A stretch of 50,964 nucleotides of DNA from Candidatus Cloacimonadota bacterium (GTDB lineage: Bacteria; Cloacimonadota; Cloacimonadia; Cloacimonadales; Cloacimonadaceae), in assembly GCA_012522635.1 (NCBI GenBank), contig JAAYKA010000036.1, positions 1 through 50,964 of the forward strand. The letters are read 5' to 3'. A program made the translations under genes and the position numbers. Below the pieces are notes generated by a model. The model made no database searches. It was not told the origin of the DNA and was given only the letters and a program-made list of their open reading frames with translations. Positions 17,626-26,126 of this stretch are shown here, in pieces; positions within the stretch are counted from its first letter, which is position 1, and the number at the start of each line of letters is the position of its first letter.

Positions 17626-18264
17626 TTGAGACATATTCGAGATGGCAGGATTCTGCTTTTCATTTTGCTGATGCTTGGCTTTGTCGGCACAGTCTGGGGC
17701 CAGGTTGGTTTGGATTTTGAGGAAAGCCTTTATACTGAACACGGCGTTTTAAAAATCCTCCCGGCCTATACGGACAGTCTCGAGGCTTGGAACAATCGCG
17801 AGCCAAGAAATGTTAACACAGGCTACTATATCATCATTCAAAAGAGCAAACATAAACTGCATCTATATAAAGACGGGCAACTTATGAAAACATACTCGGT
17901 GGCAAGCGGAAAAAACGCAAAGGATAAAACCCGCGAAAACGATATGGCCACACCGGAAGGACACTACTACGTTACCGGAATCTATAGTTCCAGCACTTGG
18001 CGCTTCACGTCTCCCTTCACTGGAAAACAGAGTGGGCCTGGAGTTTATGGACCCTGGTTCATATCTTTGAACACAGGGCGTGGCAGCTTTTCCAAGGGAA
18101 GCTGGATTGGCATTGGCATCCATGGAACCAGCGCGCCATCAAGTGTCGGACGAAACGTGTCGCATGGATGTGTGAGGCTCACAAATAAAGACATCACGGA
18201 AATAAAAAATGAAATGGCGTGGATTGACGACTACAAACAGATAAAGGTGGATATACTAAATTGA
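17626..18264 (+). CDS. L,D-transpeptidase (YkuD family)
   Basis: A 212-residue exported enzyme that cross-links or modifies peptidoglycan, or attaches proteins to it. The N-terminus is a signal peptide or membrane anchor (ILLFILLMLGFVGTVWGQ). The YkuD catalytic motif is complete: HGTSAPSSVG followed by SHGCVRLTN, with the nucleophilic Cys in SHGC. Start TTG 17626 is chosen because AGAGGTGG lies five bases before it; a GTG at 17617 overlaps that site. The stop overlaps the start of the following lipoprotein gene by four bases, coupling it to the transporter genes. Confidence 0.88.
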   Translation: MRHIRDGRILLFILLMLGFVGTVWGQVGLDFEESLYTEHGVLKILPAYTDSLEAWNNREPRNVNTGYYIIIQKSKHKLHLYKDGQLMKTYSVASGKNAKDKTRENDMATPEGHYYVTGIYSSSTWRFTSPFTGKQSGPGVYGPWFISLNTGRGSFSKGSWIGIGIHGTSAPSSVGRNVSHGCVRLTNKDITEIKNEMAWIDDYKQIKVDILN

Positions 18265-19097
18265 AAAGAATTTCGACTTTGCTGGGCGGTTTTTTGGTTT
18301 TGCTGCTTTTGGGCGGCTGCTGGAAAAACGCCTCCAATGAGGGTGACCTGAGGATTGTTGTCCTGTCGCCGGAATTGGCGGAGATAATCGCCAGCTTGGA
18401 TGGCGTGGAACTTATGGTTGGCGTCACCCGTGAGTGCGACTATCCTCCAGAGTTGGCGGAGCTTGCCCAGGTTGGTAATTTTGGCGCCGTTGACATGGAA
18501 AAAGTGCTGGCTTTAAAGCCAGATATGGTTTTCACGGCTGGTCTGGAACAGGAAGCCCTGGCTGCGGAGCTTGCCAAAACTGGTTTGCAGGTTCACACTT
18601 TCCATCCCCGTAAATTGGATGACCTGCCCAATATCATTGTTGAGATTGGAAGTCTGATCCAGAGGGAAAAACAAGCAGCCACGGTGGCGGACAGCCTGCG
18701 CAAGGGGTTTGCTGAAATGAGGTCCCAAACGGCGGATCTGCCCAAACCCAAGGTCTATCTGGAAATCTATCGCGATCCGTTGATGAGCGTTTCCGACGAA
18801 TCCTATGTGGGAGAAGTGATTGAAAGCGCAGGTGGGGATAATATCTTCAGCGTTTTGGAGCGAGATTATGCCCGCATCAGCGCAGAAGACGTGGTGAAGG
18901 CGAATCCGGATATCATTATCTGCTATTCGGAAGTCAGTCTGGAATCCATTCTTTCCCGCAAAGGATGGCAAGATATTCCCGCCATCCAAAACAAGCGGAT
19001 TTATTTTGAAAAAGACATCGACCCCGATCTGATTCTGCGCGCCACGCCGCGAGCCTTGGAAGGTTTGAGACGCCTGAATCGGCTTTTCTATCCCTGA
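18261..19097 (+). CDS. ABC transporter substrate-binding lipoprotein, BtuF/FecB-like
   Basis: A 278-residue periplasmic binding protein of the helical-backbone class that delivers cobalamin, haem or iron-siderophores to a permease. Residues 1-19 are a lipoprotein signal with lipobox LLGGC, so C20 is the likely lipidated residue. The body has the family pattern: RIVVLSPELAEIIASL near the start, VGVTRECDYPPE, LKPDMVFTAG, and VGEVIESAGGDNIFS in the C-terminal lobe. The TTG start overlaps the transpeptidase stop and AAGGTGG lies upstream. Cobalamin would suit this organism because lysine 5,6-aminomutase needs B12, but the ligand is not determined by the sequence. Confidence 0.88.
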   Translation: MKRISTLLGGFLVLLLLGGCWKNASNEGDLRIVVLSPELAEIIASLDGVELMVGVTRECDYPPELAELAQVGNFGAVDMEKVLALKPDMVFTAGLEQEALAAELAKTGLQVHTFHPRKLDDLPNIIVEIGSLIQREKQAATVADSLRKGFAEMRSQTADLPKPKVYLEIYRDPLMSVSDESYVGEVIESAGGDNIFSVLERDYARISAEDVVKANPDIIICYSEVSLESILSRKGWQDIPAIQNKRIYFEKDIDPDLILRATPRALEGLRRLNRLFYP

Positions 19098-19108
19098 AGC
19101 GGAGATTA

Positions 19109-20029
19109 ATGAAGCGAAACCACCTTTTTGCCATTTTGCTCGCTTTTGCCGGCTTGCTTGTGGTTTTGCTGTATCTTTTTGGAGGTGGGGCAGATGGCAA
19201 CATCGTTCTGCAACTGCGTTTGCCCCGTCTCATTCTCACAGTTTTCACCGGCATGGCGCTGGCTGGCATCGGCTCGGTCTATCAGCTCATGCTGGCAAAC
19301 CCTCTGGCGGAACCCTATATCTTGGGAATCTCCTCTGGTTCTGCTTTCGGTTCCATTCTGCTGGGGGTTCTGGGTTTCAGCTTGCTGATGCCTTTGGGCG
19401 GATTTATCGGTGCGACGGCAACGCTTTTTTTGGTCTGGCATCTGGCTCAGAGAAAAGGCAGTTTCGATCGCAGCCGTTTGCTGATTGCGGGTGTGATTGC
19501 CGGGATGTTTTTCTCGGCGGGAATCTCGCTGATTATGTATCTGTTTCAAAAAGATACGATGATTATCCTGGGAACCCTGATGGGTAACTTGGGGCATGTT
19601 TTTACCCGTTCTGAATGGCAGTTTTTCCTGATATTGGCAGGGCTGTCGCTGTTGATAATGGTCTGGCTTTATTTCCGTTCAACCGCCTTGGATATCATGA
19701 GCGGAGGAGACGTATATGCCGGAAGCGTGGGCATCGATGTGGCGCGCACCCGCAAAGAGATTTTCCTGCTCACTTCCCTGCTCATCGGAATAACGGTTTC
19801 CTATGCCGGCATCATTGGTTTTGTGGGGCTGATAATCCCTCACGTTGTGCGGTTTTTCATCCCTTCCGGGCAAAAACGGGTCTATCCCTGGTCCCTGGCT
19901 GCCGGGGGCATTTTTCTGCTGTTTTGCGACCTTATCGCGAAAAATATCGCCGCCATCGAACTCCCTGTGGGGGTCATCACAGCCGCGGTGGGCTGTCCCT
20001 TCTTCATCTGGCTCATGCTGAAAAAGTAA
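19109..20029 (+). CDS. ABC transporter permease, BtuC/FecCD family
   Basis: A 306-residue inner-membrane permease with about nine hydrophobic helices. Hallmarks are the LRLPRLILTVFTGMALAGIG start, NPLAEPYILGISSGSAFG, and the GIIGFVGLIIPHVVRF segment that contacts the ATPase. It follows the binding lipoprotein by 11 bases. No ATP-binding subunit gene follows: the next 400 bases are non-coding and the next gene is on the other strand. The ATPase must be encoded elsewhere or shared. Confidence 0.92.
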   Translation: MKRNHLFAILLAFAGLLVVLLYLFGGGADGNIVLQLRLPRLILTVFTGMALAGIGSVYQLMLANPLAEPYILGISSGSAFGSILLGVLGFSLLMPLGGFIGATATLFLVWHLAQRKGSFDRSRLLIAGVIAGMFFSAGISLIMYLFQKDTMIILGTLMGNLGHVFTRSEWQFFLILAGLSLLIMVWLYFRSTALDIMSGGDVYAGSVGIDVARTRKEIFLLTSLLIGITVSYAGIIGFVGLIIPHVVRFFIPSGQKRVYPWSLAAGGIFLLFCDLIAKNIAAIELPVGVITAAVGCPFFIWLMLKK

Positions 20030-20110
20030 GAGCTGGCCCTCCAAACACATTTTTTTAATCCATCTTATTGATTCGTATGTCTTTACCTTTTCCCTTCCTT
20101 GTTCCAAGCT

Positions 20111-20189
20111 CTTAATCAAGTGATAATCAAGCCTTAATCAAGCGTTAATAATTAACGCTTGATTAAGGCTTGATTAAGAAGTGATTAAG
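20111..20189. repeat. Large AT-rich palindrome built from TTAATCAAG units
   Basis: A perfect inverted repeat has 26-base arms (20124-20149 and 20151-20176) around a single central A at 20150. Outer arms CTTAATCAA (20111-20119) and GTGATTAAG (20181-20189) continue the symmetry after a five-base mismatch. Each arm contains repeated copies of AATCAAG or its complement. There is no T run, so it is not a standard terminator, though as RNA it would form a very stable hairpin. Confidence 0.85.
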
Positions 20190-20371
20190 GCCTCGAGTCA
20201 AGAGTGCGCCGTCCTGAAATAGATAAATTCGATGGGGTTTTCATCCAGAGAGAACGGGCTAAACTGGGGAATGATTGAGTCCTAAAGCCGTGGTGACCAA
20301 TATGTTAGAAACAGAAAAATAGCTGCAAAGCCAGACCCAACAAACCCAATTTATCCAAATTATCATGATAG

Positions 20372-20405
20372 CAAAAAAAAAGACCCGGAAGGGAAATCCG
20401 GGTCT
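20372..20405 (-). terminator. Rho-independent terminator after the 726-residue secreted protein
   Basis: AGACCCGGA (20381-20389) pairs with TCCGGGTCT (20397-20405) around a seven-base loop. On the minus strand the stem runs into a run of nine T residues. It lies 22 bases after the stop of the gene at 20427. The stem is nearly the same as that of the terminator at 22790-22821. Confidence 0.9.
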
Positions 20406-20426
20406 GTCTTGAATTTGGGTTTAGGA

Positions 20427-22607
20427 TTATTTCATCAACATCATTTTGCGGCTTTCGCTGTGACCATTGGCGCTGAGGCGATAGAAGTAGAGACCGCTGG
20501 AGACGCTGTTTCCCTGGTTGTCGGTGCCGTTCCAAACGTAGGAATGGCGGCCGAAATCGTGTTGGCCGTTGGCCAGAGTTTTAATGAGCTGTCCCTTGGT
20601 GTTGTAGATTTCCAGTTTGGCTGTGCCGGATTGGGGCAGGTCGAAGGCGATGGTGGTTTCAGGGTTGAAGGGGTTGGGATAGTTTTGCAGCAGCATTTTG
20701 CTGACAGGGGGAATGTTTTGGTCGTCCACCGCAGGGTCATGCAGCGCGAATACTATTTCGAGTTCCATAAACATCACTTCGCCGCCGTCAGGGTTTGGGT
20801 GATAGGCGGGGGAGTTTACGTGTGAACCCCAAGTGTAATCATTGTAGAACATGAATCCAATTTTGCCAACCTTGTTATTACCCTGCATACCGGTGTAGAT
20901 TACTGAATCCGCGGGATAGACATACATGGGCTTGATACCGCTCATTTCGGGTGTTTCCACATTATTCAGGTTGATGGGATCGCTCCAACTGTGACCATAA
21001 TTGGGAGAAACAGAAATCAAGATTTCAGGGGTTTGGGCGTAGGGGAGATAATCGGTTTCTGAATAGTAGTTATAATAGCGGGCGCGTTGGGAATCCTGCC
21101 AAACGCAGACCATCATGCCGTGATCATTGGGTTCGGAGAGTTTTACGCCGTTGTAGTGGAAGAACATGGCGTCATCGTGGGCGGTTTGATCCCAGTGGGG
21201 GAAAGGCCACGCAGTCACCATCAGCGGATAGTAACCGCTGGAGGCATCGCCTCCGTATTCATCCACATCTCCCCAGGGCGCCTCAATATCCCAGGGCGTG
21301 AAGGTCAGGTTAAAGTCGTCATCTGGATCTTGTTGCGGATAAATGTCTTTGATTTGGAATTCGTTGGTTTGAATGTCGAAAATGAATTCCTTCACGAATT
21401 GAAGGGCTGGATAGTAGTAACCGTTGTAGGTTCTAAGACCCCAGATACTGGGCACGTGAAGCTTGCCATCGTTTCCGACCACGGCGTTTATATGACCGGA
21501 ATTAATGATGCCGAAATACATTTCTCCGTTGTCACCGTAAGGGATATCTCCATTGTCAGGGTCGGTGTAATAGCCGGTTGAATCATTAGGTGCTTGATTC
21601 GGATTAACGGTTGGAATATCTCCGTAGGCGCTGTAATGGATCCAGGTGCCTTCTCCATAGTTGGGACATTTAAACACATCCATATCGCCTTCGTCCAGAT
21701 AGTTATCATCCTCATCATAAGCAATGTGGTGTCCAGCCCAATAGAGGTTTCCAGCGTTGTCCACTGTCAAAGTTCCGGCAGGGCGGCGGAATTCAACAGT
21801 ATCGTGGTTCCAAGCGTCCATCTCGGGAATGGAGGTGTAGTTCCAAACCAGGTTTCCGCCCATTTCGATATCGTCGCCGTCAAAATCCGCGAAAGCGATA
21901 TACATGTTTTCGCTGGGGTTTCCACTCATGGCGTGGGAAGTGTTGTTTCTCATGCCCACGTAAACGCGACGCTTGCCAGCTTGGGGAGATGGCCCGATTA
22001 CCATGCAGGGCCAGATGAAGGCGTTATCGTTGGTGGGGCTTCCGTTTGGAGGATGGATCTCGATGGGGGAGTCGCTAAGCAAAGTGATGTCGTTGAAGAG
22101 GCCTGAGATTCCTGCCATGAAGGCATCTGAGGTGAATTCAACTTCAAGATCTGCGTCATCATCAATATTCGCGTGCCAAGCATACATGGGTTTTCCTGTG
22201 ACGGGGTCCACTGCCATGCCTGGAAAGCCTTCATGGTTTTGGATGCTGGTGATTTCGTTGTTGTTGATAACGTTGCCAACATCGTCCAAGTGGGTGTAAA
22301 AGATGCGGCGGGTCGAGGTTGCCTGGCGTCGTCCATGGTAGGTCATAAAATATCCGCCGCCTTCGGAAGCGGGAATCACGTTGAGCGGGATTTCGTTGTA
22401 GCTGCCGATCATGTAGTCATAATAGTTTGTGATGATGGCAGTGGGGTTTTTTGTGAAAGTGTAGGCCGGGACATACCTGTTGGCTGACAGCCTGTATCCG
22501 GGTGGGGATGCAAGAGCTTTGGGCTGCGGGCCGGGAACCATGGCGCCTGCCAAAAGCAAGCCCGGTAGCAGCATAAGGATAAGGGTGGGTAAACAAATAC
22601 GTTTCAT
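20427..22607 (-). CDS. Secreted protein with type IX sorting (FlgD-like) C-terminal domain, paralogue 1
   Basis: A 726-residue exported protein. The start is ATG 22607 after GGAGAGAG; the product begins with a signal peptide (MKRICLPTLILMLLPGLLLAG). The large middle part has many Asp, Trp and Tyr residues in repeated short beta segments, with pieces such as GGGYFMTYHGRRQ and DNAGNLYWAGHH that read like a beta-propeller or sialidase-type fold. The last 90 residues are a Por/type IX sorting domain: NYPNPFNPETTIAFDLP, KLEIYNTKGQLIKTL, SSGLYFYRLSANG and a basic KMMLMK end. It is a close relative of the next gene upstream and has its own promoter, leader hairpin (22642-22657) and terminator. The substrate or ligand is unknown. 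Confidence 0.85.
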   Translation of the reverse strand: MKRICLPTLILMLLPGLLLAGAMVPGPQPKALASPPGYRLSANRYVPAYTFTKNPTAIITNYYDYMIGSYNEIPLNVIPASEGGGYFMTYHGRRQATSTRRIFYTHLDDVGNVINNNEITSIQNHEGFPGMAVDPVTGKPMYAWHANIDDDADLEVEFTSDAFMAGISGLFNDITLLSDSPIEIHPPNGSPTNDNAFIWPCMVIGPSPQAGKRRVYVGMRNNTSHAMSGNPSENMYIAFADFDGDDIEMGGNLVWNYTSIPEMDAWNHDTVEFRRPAGTLTVDNAGNLYWAGHHIAYDEDDNYLDEGDMDVFKCPNYGEGTWIHYSAYGDIPTVNPNQAPNDSTGYYTDPDNGDIPYGDNGEMYFGIINSGHINAVVGNDGKLHVPSIWGLRTYNGYYYPALQFVKEFIFDIQTNEFQIKDIYPQQDPDDDFNLTFTPWDIEAPWGDVDEYGGDASSGYYPLMVTAWPFPHWDQTAHDDAMFFHYNGVKLSEPNDHGMMVCVWQDSQRARYYNYYSETDYLPYAQTPEILISVSPNYGHSWSDPINLNNVETPEMSGIKPMYVYPADSVIYTGMQGNNKVGKIGFMFYNDYTWGSHVNSPAYHPNPDGGEVMFMELEIVFALHDPAVDDQNIPPVSKMLLQNYPNPFNPETTIAFDLPQSGTAKLEIYNTKGQLIKTLANGQHDFGRHSYVWNGTDNQGNSVSSGLYFYRLSANGHSESRKMMLMK

Positions 22608-22726
22608 ATCTCTCTCCTGTCTGTAGTCTTCTTTTTCCTGAATCCGGCAGGCCGGATCAAAAATCACACAATCTATTTTGGAATGGAGTTATCATTTTGA
22701 GCAAAACAAGAATCCATCTCTGCATC

Positions 22727-22754
22727 AGTATTTTGAGCGGTAAATAATTGTCAA
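22727..22754 (-). promoter_or_regulatory. Candidate promoter of secreted paralogue 1
   Basis: On the minus strand TTGACA (22754-22749) is followed after 16 bases by AATACT (22732-22727). It lies between the upstream terminator (22790-22821) and the gene start at 22607. The transcribed leader would contain the hairpin ATCCGGC/GCCGGAT at 22642-22657. Confidence 0.45.
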
Positions 22755-22789
22755 GGGAAATTCCACATCCGATGAGGGTGGGCAGAAGA

Positions 22790-22821
22790 CAAAAAAAAGA
22801 CCCGGAAGGTTTCCGGGTCTT
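22790..22821 (-). terminator. Rho-independent terminator at the end of the TonB/PorV operon
   Basis: AAGACCCGGAA (22797-22807) and TTCCGGGTCTT (22811-22821) form an 11-base-pair stem with loop GGT, followed on the minus strand by a T run. It lies 20 bases after the stop of the gene ending at 22841. Confidence 0.92.
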
Positions 22822-22840
22822 CAGATATATTGGGGATGCT

Positions 22841-25048
22841 TTATTTCATCAGCATCATTTTCTTGGTTTCCACCTGGCCGTTCGTGCTGAGACGATAGAA
22901 ATAGAGACCACTGGAAACAGGCTGACCCTGGGCATCGGTACCGTTCCAAACGAAGCTCTGGCGTCCGTTGTTCAGGTTTCCGTCCACAAGGGTTTTCACC
23001 AACTGACCTTTGGTGTTGTACACGCCAAGGTTCACGTTTCCAGCTTTGGGCAGGTCGAAACTGATGGTGGTTTCAGGGTTGAAGGGGTTGGGATAGTTCT
23101 GACGCAGCATATTGCTGACAGAAGGAATGGTTGGGTCGTCGGCTGAAGTTCCAATCGGGAAAACAATTTCCAGTTCCATGAACATTACTTCGCCGCCGTC
23201 TGGGTTCGGGTGGTAGGAAGGATCGATGGCATTGGAGCCCCAGGTGAAGTCGTTGTAGAACATAATACCCAGTTTTCCAACCTTGTTGTTACCCTGCATG
23301 CCAGTGTAAAGCACGTGGTCAGCGGGATAAACCCACATGGGTTTGATGCCGGAGAATTCAGGAATTTCCTGGTTGTTCAGCTTGATGGGCTCGCTCCAGG
23401 AGGCACCATTGTCCGAAGTCACGGCGATGAAAATCTCGGGGGTGTTTGAATAGGCCATATAGTCCACATCGGAGTCAATGTTATACCAATAGGCGCGTTG
23501 GCAATCCTGCCAAACCGCTGCCATCATGCCGTGTCCGTTGGAATCGGTGATTTTGGTATTGTTGTAGTGGAAGAACATGGCATCACTGTGAGCGGTTCTA
23601 TCCCAGTGGGGGAAGGGCCAGGTGAATCCAGGGTGGCCATAAAGCAGGGCCATATCCAGATAGAAGTTGCCATCCTCAGCCTGGCTGTATTCGGGCTCGC
23701 CAAAAGGAGCTTCCATGTCCCAAGGGATGAAGGTTTCGTTGTAATCGTCGTCGGGATGCTTTTTAGGATGCACGTCGTTCACGACAATGCTTTGATCGGC
23801 AGGATCAAAAACGAATTCTTTAACAACCTGGTAGGGGGGCCAATAGCCGCTGTCCTTGGTGGAAAGCGCCCAAACGCCAAAAACGTGGACGCGTCCATAA
23901 TCGTCAACACTGGCGTTGATATGAGAAGAGTTTGCCAAGCTGTAAATCAGTTCATCATCCGGAACGGCACCGTCGTCATCTTGGAAATAGCCGTCTCCAC
24001 CTATTGTTCCAGGAGGATTCCAAGCTTGTTTCCAGCTATACGCGGTCACGCGGCTCCAGGTTCCCTGACCATAGTTCGGACACACAAAGATGTCGATGTC
24101 AGGTTCGATGATGTTATCCACTCCATCACCATCGGTGGCAAAGTGGTATCCAGCATAGTAGAGATTGCCGGCATTGTCGGTTGTGAGAGCGTGGAAGGGG
24201 CGGCGCCATTCGTTGGTATCCATGTTCCAGGCGTTCATTTCCGGGATGGTGATGTGATTCCAAACCATGGGCATGCCCATTTCAATCTCATCGCCGTCAA
24301 AATCCGCATAGGCAATCTGAAGGTTTTCGGAAGGGCCATACGCAATGGATTCAGAGTTTCTGGCAGCGATATACACTCTTCTTTTGCCATCCACGGGGGA
24401 AGGGCCGACCTGAGCTGTGGGCCAGATGAATTCATTGTTGTTGGTGCTTGTTCCGTTTGGAGCGGTGATGGTTTGCGGGTTGTCGATGGCAACTTGCACG
24501 TCGTTGAAAAGGCCGGAAATGCCAGCGATGAAGGCGTCGGAAGCAAACTGTACTTCCAATTCAGCGTCGCTGTCATGATTGCCATGCCAGGCATACAGGG
24601 GCTTTCCAGAAACAGGGTCCACAGCCACGGTGGCATAGCCTTCGTTGTTTTGGACGCTGGTGATTTCGTTGTTGTTCACAACGTTGCCATATTCATCCAA
24701 GTGGGCGTAGAAGGCGCGGCGGGTTGTGGTGGGTTGACGGCGTCCATGGTAAGCCATGAAGTATCCGCCACCTTGATCCTGGGGAATCACTCTGAGGGGC
24801 AAGCCGTTGTAGCTGCCAATCATGTAGTCGTAGTAGTTTGTGATAATTGAAGTGGGGGTGGTGATGAAAGTGTACTGCGGGGCAGTTTTGGCAGCTGAAT
24901 CGCCATATCTGGGTGCTGCCTGGATCTTGTTTACATCCAGTTCTGGTGTGGGCAGCACTTTAAGGTTTGTTCCTGGCTGCATCTCTTTTGCAAAAGCGAA
25001 GGAGAACACCAAGCCAAGGGTTAATATGACCATTATGGTTCTTTTCAT
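22841..25048 (-). CDS. Secreted protein with type IX sorting (FlgD-like) C-terminal domain, paralogue 2
   Basis: A 735-residue exported protein. ATG 25048 follows GGAGGAAAG and opens a signal peptide (MKRTIMVILTLGLVFSFAFAK). The body parallels its downstream neighbour throughout (SIITNYYDYMIGSYNG, GGGYFMAYHGRRQ, DPVSGKPLYAWHGN, AIAGISGLFNDV-like pieces), showing tandem duplication. The tail is again a sorting domain (NYPNPFNPETTISFDLP, GVYNTKGQLVKTL, SSGLYFYRLSTNG, KKMMLMK). It follows the PorV-like gene by 36 bases and ends the operon. PorV-type proteins shuttle such cargo to the cell surface in the type IX system, so the pairing makes sense. Function of the body is unknown. Confidence 0.86.
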   Translation of the reverse strand: MKRTIMVILTLGLVFSFAFAKEMQPGTNLKVLPTPELDVNKIQAAPRYGDSAAKTAPQYTFITTPTSIITNYYDYMIGSYNGLPLRVIPQDQGGGYFMAYHGRRQPTTTRRAFYAHLDEYGNVVNNNEITSVQNNEGYATVAVDPVSGKPLYAWHGNHDSDAELEVQFASDAFIAGISGLFNDVQVAIDNPQTITAPNGTSTNNNEFIWPTAQVGPSPVDGKRRVYIAARNSESIAYGPSENLQIAYADFDGDEIEMGMPMVWNHITIPEMNAWNMDTNEWRRPFHALTTDNAGNLYYAGYHFATDGDGVDNIIEPDIDIFVCPNYGQGTWSRVTAYSWKQAWNPPGTIGGDGYFQDDDGAVPDDELIYSLANSSHINASVDDYGRVHVFGVWALSTKDSGYWPPYQVVKEFVFDPADQSIVVNDVHPKKHPDDDYNETFIPWDMEAPFGEPEYSQAEDGNFYLDMALLYGHPGFTWPFPHWDRTAHSDAMFFHYNNTKITDSNGHGMMAAVWQDCQRAYWYNIDSDVDYMAYSNTPEIFIAVTSDNGASWSEPIKLNNQEIPEFSGIKPMWVYPADHVLYTGMQGNNKVGKLGIMFYNDFTWGSNAIDPSYHPNPDGGEVMFMELEIVFPIGTSADDPTIPSVSNMLRQNYPNPFNPETTISFDLPKAGNVNLGVYNTKGQLVKTLVDGNLNNGRQSFVWNGTDAQGQPVSSGLYFYRLSTNGQVETKKMMLMK

Positions 25049-25084
25049 TCTTTCCTCCATATTATTCTTTAATAGGGTCATCAT

Positions 25085-26116
25085 TTAATATTTGAATTTG
25101 ATGGACAGGCGGTGAGCGCTTTTCAAGAAATTTTCTGCGAGGGCGCCCATATCTGTGTATGCGTAGTCCACATGAATAATGGCAAAGCGGGTGGGGATTT
25201 GATATCCAAGCCCAGCGCTGAAGCCGTTTGTATCATAGTTAATTTGGTAGCCGGCACGCAGGAAGAGGTTGCCCATCTTATATTCGGTGCCGAGGTTCCA
25301 GGTTTCCATGCGGTCAATCACGTTGTCCAACTGAGCTGAAACAATCCAGTGGGACGTGTTGGTGCGCATGATATCACCGCTGATTCCCAGTGAAAAGCTC
25401 AATGGTATTTTGCTTTCAATTTCCGGTCCGTCTTCGTCGATAAGTCCGTCTCCATCATTGTCGAAGAGATCAAAGGGGTCTTCGTCGATAAGTCCGTCTC
25501 CATCGTTGTCCACTCTGTAGCGGACATCAGGGCCAAAGTTGCGCAGCGCCATGCCGATTTTGATGTTTTTGAATCCGGTGTTGTACATGGAACCAACATC
25601 GAAGGCATAGCTGTTCACGCTGAAAGTGTAGAGGTTTTCCCGCAGGTATTTTACGCCAACACCGGCGGAGAACTTGTTTGTGAATTGTTGAGCGTAGTTG
25701 AGACCAAAGGCCAGGTCACTGTTTGTGAATTGTTCCCCGGTGGGTCCAAAGGTCTCTTCGTCGGTTATGTCGATTTTGTCCATGTGGAGAACGGATCCGT
25801 AGGCGGCAAAGGTTTGCACACCATTGGTATAGGTTCCCGCCACAAAATCATGCATAATTCCGGCAGGCCAGTTCGTGTGGGAAACCAGAACCTGGTTTTC
25901 GAAGGCAGGGGCCAGTCCGGCTGGATTCCAATATACAGAGGAAATATCATCCGTCACGGCTGTGTAGGCTTCACCCATGCCGATGGCGCGGGCATCCACA
26001 CCCAGTTTGAGGAATTGCAGGGCCGCGGTTCCAACCTTGCCAAAAGGTTTGGCACTCAGAAGACCGGGCAAAAGCAGAAGGCTGATGGCCAGGATAACAA
26101 GGCTATGTTTTTTCAC
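25085..26116 (-). CDS. PorV/PorQ-family outer membrane protein
   Basis: A 343-residue predicted outer-membrane beta barrel with signal peptide (residues 1-22). The family signature is clear: KVGTAALQFLKLGVDARAIG, MGEAYTAVTDD and SSVYWNPAGLAPAFENQ. PorV carries type IX cargo to the sortase PorU, while PorQ-like relatives have less defined roles. Between residues 200 and 240 two copies of NDGDGLIDED form a Ca-loop-like insertion, encoded by a 32-base direct DNA repeat. It sits between two genes for secreted proteins, with gaps of 10 and 36 bases. Confidence 0.88.
   Translation of the reverse strand: MKKHSLVILAISLLLLPGLLSAKPFGKVGTAALQFLKLGVDARAIGMGEAYTAVTDDISSVYWNPAGLAPAFENQVLVSHTNWPAGIMHDFVAGTYTNGVQTFAAYGSVLHMDKIDITDEETFGPTGEQFTNSDLAFGLNYAQQFTNKFSAGVGVKYLRENLYTFSVNSYAFDVGSMYNTGFKNIKIGMALRNFGPDVRYRVDNDGDGLIDEDPFDLFDNDGDGLIDEDGPEIESKIPLSFSLGISGDIMRTNTSHWIVSAQLDNVIDRMETWNLGTEYKMGNLFLRAGYQINYDTNGFSAGLGYQIPTRFAIIHVDYAYTDMGALAENFLKSAHRLSIKFKY
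25431..25510. repeat. Two 32-base direct repeats inside the PorV-like gene
   Basis: Copies at 25431-25462 and 25479-25510 differ at one base and are 48 bases (16 codons) apart. Each encodes NDGDGLIDED plus flanks on the minus strand. This is an in-frame internal duplication of a calcium-loop-like unit. Confidence 0.85.
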
Positions 26117-26126
26117 AATTCCTCCC

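Larger units (their letters stand above)
20030..20426. other. 397-base gap between converging genes
   Basis: This gap lies between the permease gene (plus) and a secreted-protein gene (minus). It holds the large palindrome at 20111-20189 and the minus-strand terminator at 20372-20405. I see no gene or RNA in the remaining sequence. Confidence 0.7.

Noticed and set aside
23498-24850. Plus-strand open frame of 450 codons
   Set aside because: Antisense to the secreted protein at 22841-25048, which has a signal peptide, a paralogue next door and a sorting domain. No ribosome site supports the antisense frame.
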